From Canna indica (Eukaryota; Streptophyta; Magnoliopsida; Zingiberales; Cannaceae): a stretch of DNA of 64,000 bases. The notes under the pieces are model-generated. The model was not told the origin of the DNA, did not search any database, and saw only the letters and a list, made by a program, of their open reading frames with translations. The stretch lies in the NCBI GenBank assembly GCA_034359265.1, contig CP136893.1:18047001-18111000 (forward strand). The letters run 5' to 3'. Numbering within the stretch: the stretch's first letter is position 1; every line of letters starts with the position of its first letter. Below are positions 59,911 through 64,000 of the stretch, one piece after another. A program made the position numbers and the translations under genes.

Positions 59911-60340
59911 GTAATAATCAAGGTATTAAAGGTTTCTAGTTTTTCCTCTAGTGTGAATCAAGCTAAATACTACTTGAAACTTTGATAAATCAGGTTGTAA
60001 TATCTAGTTGGTCTCTTCAGGTAACGAACGTAACGGGAATCTTCTTCCTTATGTTGGAATACTACATCCCTCTTTATCGCCTACCTCGAGATGAGCTTTC
60101 CAAACACTCAACCTAGATTTACCTTAGAAAAAGCAGTATTTAAAGCTGGATATTAGCTAGAGAATTGACTAGGAGTACCTGATTTGTAGGTACACTTGGG
60201 AGAAGATCTAAGGGTTACAAATCAGGTTAATTCTTTTTTAGTTTGAGTTATATTCTCTGATTTGTAGTTAGAGTTCTCTTGGTCTTCGTTCTGAAAGTTG
60301 ATCCAAAGATCTAAGATTGAACACTTGGGAGACGTGTACT
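59911..60340 (-). other. Viral leader-like sequence upstream of the small ORF, inverted
   Basis: The first 35 bp (plus-strand TAATAATCAAGGTATTAAAGG) match the sequence just upstream of 62512 in inverted form. The rest is non-coding and contains repeated TTTGTAGGTAC/TTACAAATCAGG words, like the structured leaders of caulimovirids. I find no TGGTATCAGAGC primer site. Confidence 0.55.
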
Positions 60341-60571
60341 TGTGATATGCCATAACAGGAGAAAAGTGCCACAAGAGCAACGAAGTACCATACTTTGGCT
60401 ATCTCAAGTAGGCGATCTATCCATATGTAAGATCGAAGGATCCGAAAGATCAGTCGAAGGACGATCTGAGAAAACTAGAACTGCATGCTTAGAATATCTC
60501 TTAAACTTTGCTGAAACCTGTTTATACCCTTACTTTTGGAAGATTGCAGAGGCGCGCTTGAAGCTGAGGCG

Positions 60572-61213
60572 ATGGCCATCATACCATCGACGTCTATTGA
60601 AGAGAGAACTCTACAGATCGACGTCCTCAAGATCTGTACGGGCTACAGGATCGATGCCGAAGAAGAAGACAGTTCGAAGACCGTTCGGCATCTACAATCG
60701 GCACAGTCGGAACCTAGAACTCCCCTTGAGAGGGATGTTTCTTTCGAGCTGAAAGATGAAGTTCCCGGAACTTCTTCCTTGATGGTCCGACTAAAACTCA
60801 TGGCGATATCCATTCCGCAATCATCATCTTCTCCTCTCCGAGATGATTGGGAAAAGCCGAATGAAGAAATTCAGAGAATTTCTTTTCGAAGGGATGGTGG
60901 GGGTGTAATTGTAGATCTTTTAATTTCTGACGCTGCTCCACAAAAGTCAGAAGTTAGCCCACCTTTGTTAGCCATGACTCGCTCGGATAAGTCTACTCAG
61001 ACTGACCCTCGCAAGAAAGCTAAATCAATATACCGCGAAGCCAAGCCGCGTGCCAGGCGAGGCAAATGTTTCATCTGCGGTGAAGAGGGGCATTTCGCAA
61101 GAGATTGCGAAAAGAAGCAGGGCTACGCCAAGAAGATTAAAGTTCCAGATGAAGACCGAGCGCTGGAACGGAAGCCTACTGAATCATCGAGCGGTGCGGT
61201 GGTGAACCGCTAG
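60572..61213 (+). CDS. Viral ORF with zinc knuckle, upstream of the promoter region
   Basis: 213 codons from the ATG at 60572 (MAIIPSTSIEERTLQIDVLK) to TAG at 61211; the frame is open further upstream from a TTG at 60536. The N-terminal two thirds are polar and unrecognised (LERDVSFELKDEVPGTSS, SFRRDGGGVIVDLL). Near the C-terminus is a CCHC knuckle in a basic context (RRGKCFICGEEGHFARDCEK), as found at the end of caulimovirid coat proteins. Its place, directly before the intergenic promoter, is where a 3'-terminal ORF would sit. It could be the 3' end of a coat protein moved by rearrangement, or a separate 3' ORF. Partial inverted duplicate at 62005-62426. Confidence 0.65.
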   Translation: MAIIPSTSIEERTLQIDVLKICTGYRIDAEEEDSSKTVRHLQSAQSEPRTPLERDVSFELKDEVPGTSSLMVRLKLMAISIPQSSSSPLRDDWEKPNEEIQRISFRRDGGGVIVDLLISDAAPQKSEVSPPLLAMTRSDKSTQTDPRKKAKSIYREAKPRARRGKCFICGEEGHFARDCEKKQGYAKKIKVPDEDRALERKPTESSSGAVVNR

Positions 61214-61980
61214 GACAGAATCACCACAGTTATCTTTGACAGTTTGTTTTGCAGGAGCTCGAGGCCGACGGATGACCAAGACTCCATTATTACAAGGGAC
61301 CCACAATCACATGGGATCCCTGTTCTATGTGTTGAGCGACTGTCAAAGGACCCACAGCGTATGGTGCAGCACTGTAATCCAAGGGTGTACGCGCGCAAGC
61401 TTTCGGCGATTATTGACAAACGGCTCTATAGTATGTGAGAGCATCGATGCCATCGGTTGAGCATGGAACAGCACATGGCGCACGGCAAGCCAAGCGTGCA
61501 TCACATGGGCGCGACACAGGACACCAAACGTGGACGTGCCGAGCTGTCAATGTCGACTTTGTGACATTTAGCTCAATTATTGTACTAGTGTGCTGAAAGG
61601 ATTAGATTCCTTTCAATTATTGTACTAGTGTTGTCGTGTCAAGGTCACTTCCAACATGTGGATAGCCATCACTTAGTGGACGATGGGGCCCAATGAGCAC
61701 CCGCACTAAAGATGAGCTTCCTTAGGGAGGAAGCAACCTTAGTTCAACCGTGGTTGAGTTGAGTTAAGCTTCCTTAGGTAGGAAGCAACTCTTCTCTATA
61801 AATAACCACTTAGTATGAAGGTGCAGAACATCCTCGAGACCCGAGTAGTTCTACTCTTCCAGTATTGTAATCCTTCCTCTACTTCAATATAATTTCCTCA
61901 TTCAGGCAAATTCTATTTCTGCTTCTTCTGCATTGCTTCATATCAAATCCGTGCCCTTCGCGGCCAGCGTTTGATTTGAA
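61214..61980 (+). promoter_or_regulatory. Viral intergenic region with pregenomic promoter
   Basis: Non-coding apart from a 64-codon frame at 61244-61438. TATA motif TATAAATA at 61797-61804 in CTTCTCTATAAATAACCAC resembles caulimovirid full-length promoters. Upstream are two copies of AGCTTCCTTAGGKAGGAAGC (61715-61737 and 61767-61789), each a hairpin, and a direct repeat of CAATTATTGTACTAGTGT (61573-61590 and 61616-61633). Downstream is a CT-rich start of leader (CTACTTCAATATAATTTCC). Activity is inferred. Confidence 0.7.
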
Positions 61981-62004
61981 AATTAAAAGATCTACAATTA
62001 AAAG

Positions 62005-62426
62005 TTCTTGCGAGGGTCAGTCTGAGTAGACTTATCCGAGCGAGTCATGGCTGACAAAGGTGGGATAATTTTTGACTTTTGAGTTGCAGCAGCGTCAGAA
62101 ATTAAGAGATCTACAATTACACCCCCACCATCCCTTCGAAAAGAAATTCCTGGAATTTCTTCATTCGGCTTTTCCCAATCATCTCGGAGAGGAGAAGAAG
62201 ATGATGATTGCGGAATAGATATCGCCATGAGTTTTAGTCGGACCATCAAGGAAGAAGTTCCGAGAACTTCATCTTTCAGCTCGAAAGAAACATCCCTCTC
62301 AAGGGGAGTTCTAGGTTCCGACCGCGCCAAATGAGTGTCTGGATGCCGAACGGTCTTCGCACCGTCTTCAGCTTCGGCATCGATCCTGCAGCCCGTACAG
62401 ATCTTGAGGACATCGATCTGTAGAGT
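62005..62426 (-). pseudogene. Inverted partial copy of the zinc-knuckle ORF
   Basis: Matches 60600-61020 in reverse (PRTPLERDVSFELKDEVLGT, EIPGISFRRDGGGVIVDLL, TRSDKSTQTDPRK), lacking the knuckle. Has small insertions relative to the plus copy. Together the two flank the promoter region as inverted arms. Confidence 0.85.
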
Positions 62427-62490
62427 ACCTATAAAACTAGGAGTACCTGTAAAACTAGAATTGACTAGGAGTACCTGTAAAACTAGAAAC
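62424..62490. repeat. Tandem GAGTACCTRTAAAACTAG repeat
   Basis: Three copies of (TAG)GAGTACCTGTAAAACTAG just upstream of the small ORF; a lone relative ACTAGGAGTACCTG occurs at about 60168. Probably arose during rearrangement of the leader. Confidence 0.8.
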
Positions 62491-62511
62491 CTTTAATACC
62501 TTGATTATTAC

Positions 62512-62922
62512 ATGAGTGACTGGCGTCTCACGGCAGCCAGTAGTACTTATCTTCAAGCTTTGAAGGCTACAGAATCTTTAGGGCAACCATCCGAAGGATT
62601 CATAAACCCAGCAAGTGTCACACAAAAGTACTCAGAGACTATATTCAAACAGTTGAACACTCTGATTCAGCTTACAATCAAAATTAAAGAAGAACTAAGT
62701 GATCTAAGAGAGGAGATCAAAACTGTAAAAGAAGCTGTAGAAAAGGAAGTAAAACCCAGTGAACTTCATACTTCCATTGAAAAGTTAACCAAGGATCTAC
62801 AAGATCTGAAGCTCGGGGAACCAGCAACCCTCGTAATACCAAAAGCAAAAGGCAAGCTATTTGTCTACAAAAACCCAAAAGAGATCTTCGAATTAGAAAA
62901 GAAAAAGGCTAGCACACAATGA
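62512..62922 (+). CDS. Small coiled-coil viral ORF (badnavirus ORF2-like)
   Basis: 136 residues. N-terminal YLQALKATESLGQPSEGFIN resembles badnavirus ORF2 proteins (Y..AL.AT...P..GF), which are virion-associated nucleic-acid-binding proteins. A central coiled coil follows (LNTLIQLTIKIKEELSDLRE), then a basic C-terminus with LFVYKNPKEIFELEKKK. Its TGA stop (62920-62922) overlaps the ATG of the next frame as ATGA, the usual badnavirus coupling. The frame is intact. I cannot exclude that it is an ORF1 equivalent. Confidence 0.75.
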   Translation: MSDWRLTAASSTYLQALKATESLGQPSEGFINPASVTQKYSETIFKQLNTLIQLTIKIKEELSDLREEIKTVKEAVEKEVKPSELHTSIEKLTKDLQDLKLGEPATLVIPKAKGKLFVYKNPKEIFELEKKKASTQ

Positions 62923-64000
62923 CTTCGACAAGAACAGAAGTTGTTGGCCCAAGACCTTCGATTTCAGGTGGAGAGTCCAATCGCCACCCAACAATCGAAG
63001 ACCAAATTCGAAGCTATCTACTAGGGAGCAGACTACGCCATGAAGCTCAAAGGCGTATATCCTCTTCCTCAAGAAGAAGTGGCTTTAGAAGAAGCCTGGA
63101 ATCGAAACTTAACCCAGAAGCCGAGCTAACTATTTCTCAGTATCAAAGAGCTCAGCAGGTCCCAGCAGAGACCCTCTATCAGGCAAGATGGTCAGAAAGA
63201 CACCATCGAGTTTACCAACATTACTCAGATGAAAGAATACTTGTTACGAAAGGAGCACAGGTAGAACTTCCCTTTATTACAGACTCAAGTTATAATCTTC
63301 TAGTCCAGGAAGGGCTGCAACACCTACACATCGAAATGATCATGGTCAGACTCCAGACCCTGCACAGAAGGAGTGCGGGAGTTAATGCCCTGGTATTAAT
63401 CAGAGATACCAGGTGGGCAGATGATAGAGCTGTAATCAGCTCTATGGAGATAGATCTCACTACAAGTACGCAACTGGCGTACACTGCACCTGATATTACC
63501 TTGAGTATACATGATTTCAGGGATCACATTCAGTTAGTAATCCAGACCCACGGGTACCAAGGTTGGCAAGGAGGCGAAAGTAACCTCCTATTATCCAGAT
63601 CCTTAATTGGAAGGTTATCCAACAGTAGCCACACCAACTTTAGATATAATGTCCAACATGTGGCAGATCACCTAGCAAGCAGGGGGATTAGAGCAATCCC
63701 AGGACAAGCAAGAACAACATCAAGTTTACAAGGGAGAAGGTGGGTTATAAGACCCGCAGTCATTCAAAGCACACAAGTCCCACAAACCTCTAGTATAAGA
63801 ACACGGACAGACGGTGCACTAACTGTCCAATTTGCAGACTATACAACAGGCATGACACAGCCAGATAATCCTGATGATAATGATGATTTAGATCATGAAC
63901 TGGCAATGATGATGACCTGCGACTGGGACGAATCTGATGATGAAGAAGCTGAATCTGATTGGGATGAAGATTTAGAAGTTTTGCGACATCTAATGTCCCT
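62919..64000 (+). CDS. Viral polyprotein N-terminus with movement protein, open to the window end
   Basis: From the ATG at 62919 no stop occurs up to 64000 (360 codons). After a basic N-terminal stretch (about 90 residues, Arg/Ser-rich) the badnavirus movement-protein domain follows: RWSERHHRVYQHYSDERILV, VELPFITDSSYNLLVQEGLQ, ALVLIRDTRWADDRAVISSM, SIHDFRDHIQLVIQTHGYQG, LIGRLSNSSHTNFRYNVQHV. Then comes an acidic linker (PDNPDDNDDLDHELAMMMTC). Position after the small ORF and the ATGA overlap match badnavirus ORF3. Whether coat protein and pol follow intact lies outside the window. Confidence 0.9.
   Translation, partial: MTSTRTEVVGPRPSISGGESNRHPTIEDQIRSYLLGSRLRHEAQRRISSSSRRSGFRRSLESKLNPEAELTISQYQRAQQVPAETLYQARWSERHHRVYQHYSDERILVTKGAQVELPFITDSSYNLLVQEGLQHLHIEMIMVRLQTLHRRSAGVNALVLIRDTRWADDRAVISSMEIDLTTSTQLAYTAPDITLSIHDFRDHIQLVIQTHGYQGWQGGESNLLLSRSLIGRLSNSSHTNFRYNVQHVADHLASRGIRAIPGQARTTSSLQGRRWVIRPAVIQSTQVPQTSSIRTRTDGALTVQFADYTTGMTQPDNPDDNDDLDHELAMMMTCDWDESDDEEAESDWDEDLEVLRHLMS

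Larger units (their letters stand above)
51460..64000. mobile_element. Rearranged endogenous badnavirus-like pararetrovirus (Caulimoviridae)
   Basis: All fragments match one viral family: badnavirus-type movement protein, coat protein, aspartic protease, RT and RNase H, plus a promoter-like intergenic region. They lie in alternating orientation: 51460-54981 minus, 55031-57925 plus, 57986-58466 minus, 58463-59670 plus, 59672-59945 minus, about 60340-61980 plus, 62005-62426 minus, about 62475-64000 plus. Duplicated parts are nearly identical, so the integrants are of one closely related virus. Such mosaics are typical of endogenous Musa and Dioscorea badnaviruses. The locus runs past the window end. 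Confidence 0.92.

Noticed and set aside
51460..64000. A complete viral genome
   Set aside because: Fragments alternate in orientation, pol copies are broken (nonsense, RT deletion, protease change), coat protein is truncated, and no tRNA-Met primer site was found.
1..64000. tRNA, rRNA genes or CRISPR arrays
   Set aside because: None seen. TGGTATCAGAGC sites are retroelement primer-binding sites, and the spaced repeats are minisatellites or LTR palindromes in a eukaryotic genome.

Overview
The window is plant nuclear DNA. It has intron-containing plant genes (GT-AG introns, TATA boxes, GC-rich exons in AT-rich surroundings), many nested plant LTR retrotransposons, MITEs and a block of badnavirus-like endogenous pararetrovirus. 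Exon GC bias, the SIRE, Tat, Tekay/Del-like and Angela-like elements and the badnavirus relatedness fit a monocot best. The species cannot be read from the sequence.

Three host genes are recognisable, all on the + strand. (1) 1975-6167 is a PHO1-type phosphate exporter (SPX-EXS) with 15 exons; exon 12 carries a frameshift. (2) 7562-8037 is a two-exon plantacyanin (small secreted blue copper protein). (3) 37887-44486 is a seven-exon Golgi-type putative methyltransferase of the PMT3/PMT8 group. Their introns and flanks hold microsatellites and MITEs.

Between the plantacyanin and the methyltransferase lies a 27-kb nest, 8448-35536. The outer element is a minus-strand Ty3/Gypsy element of Tat/Retand/Grande type: PBS, gag, protease, a tandem-repeat array, and an antisense ORF on the + strand with its own TATA. 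It was entered by a complete SIRE-like Copia element (9865-17996, target duplication AAAAT), a complete minus-strand Gypsy element (19194-24476, target duplication TGACG), and a composite of two oppositely oriented Tekay/Del-like Gypsy halves (about 25683-31978). The window also opens with a Copia integrase fragment (1-722).

Downstream of the methyltransferase are a 500-bp foldback MITE with a 9-bp target duplication (45223-45723), a Gypsy gag remnant, an Angela-like solo LTR (47027-48956), and a second SIRE-like LTR with PBS and gag start (49274-50737). Next come an unclassified repeat and a minisatellite (51068-51459).

From about 51460 to the window end is a scrambled endogenous badnavirus-like pararetrovirus. 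Two protease-RT-RNase H copies lie head to head around a 50-bp spacer; one has lost the RT catalytic core by an in-frame 291-bp deletion. They are followed by movement-protein and coat-protein fragments in both orientations. A zinc-knuckle ORF sits just upstream of a promoter-like intergenic region and is partly copied in inverted form on the other side of it. Last come a small coiled-coil ORF and a movement-protein frame that overlap by ATGA; the latter stays open past the window end. The fragments do not form an intact, ordered viral genome here.
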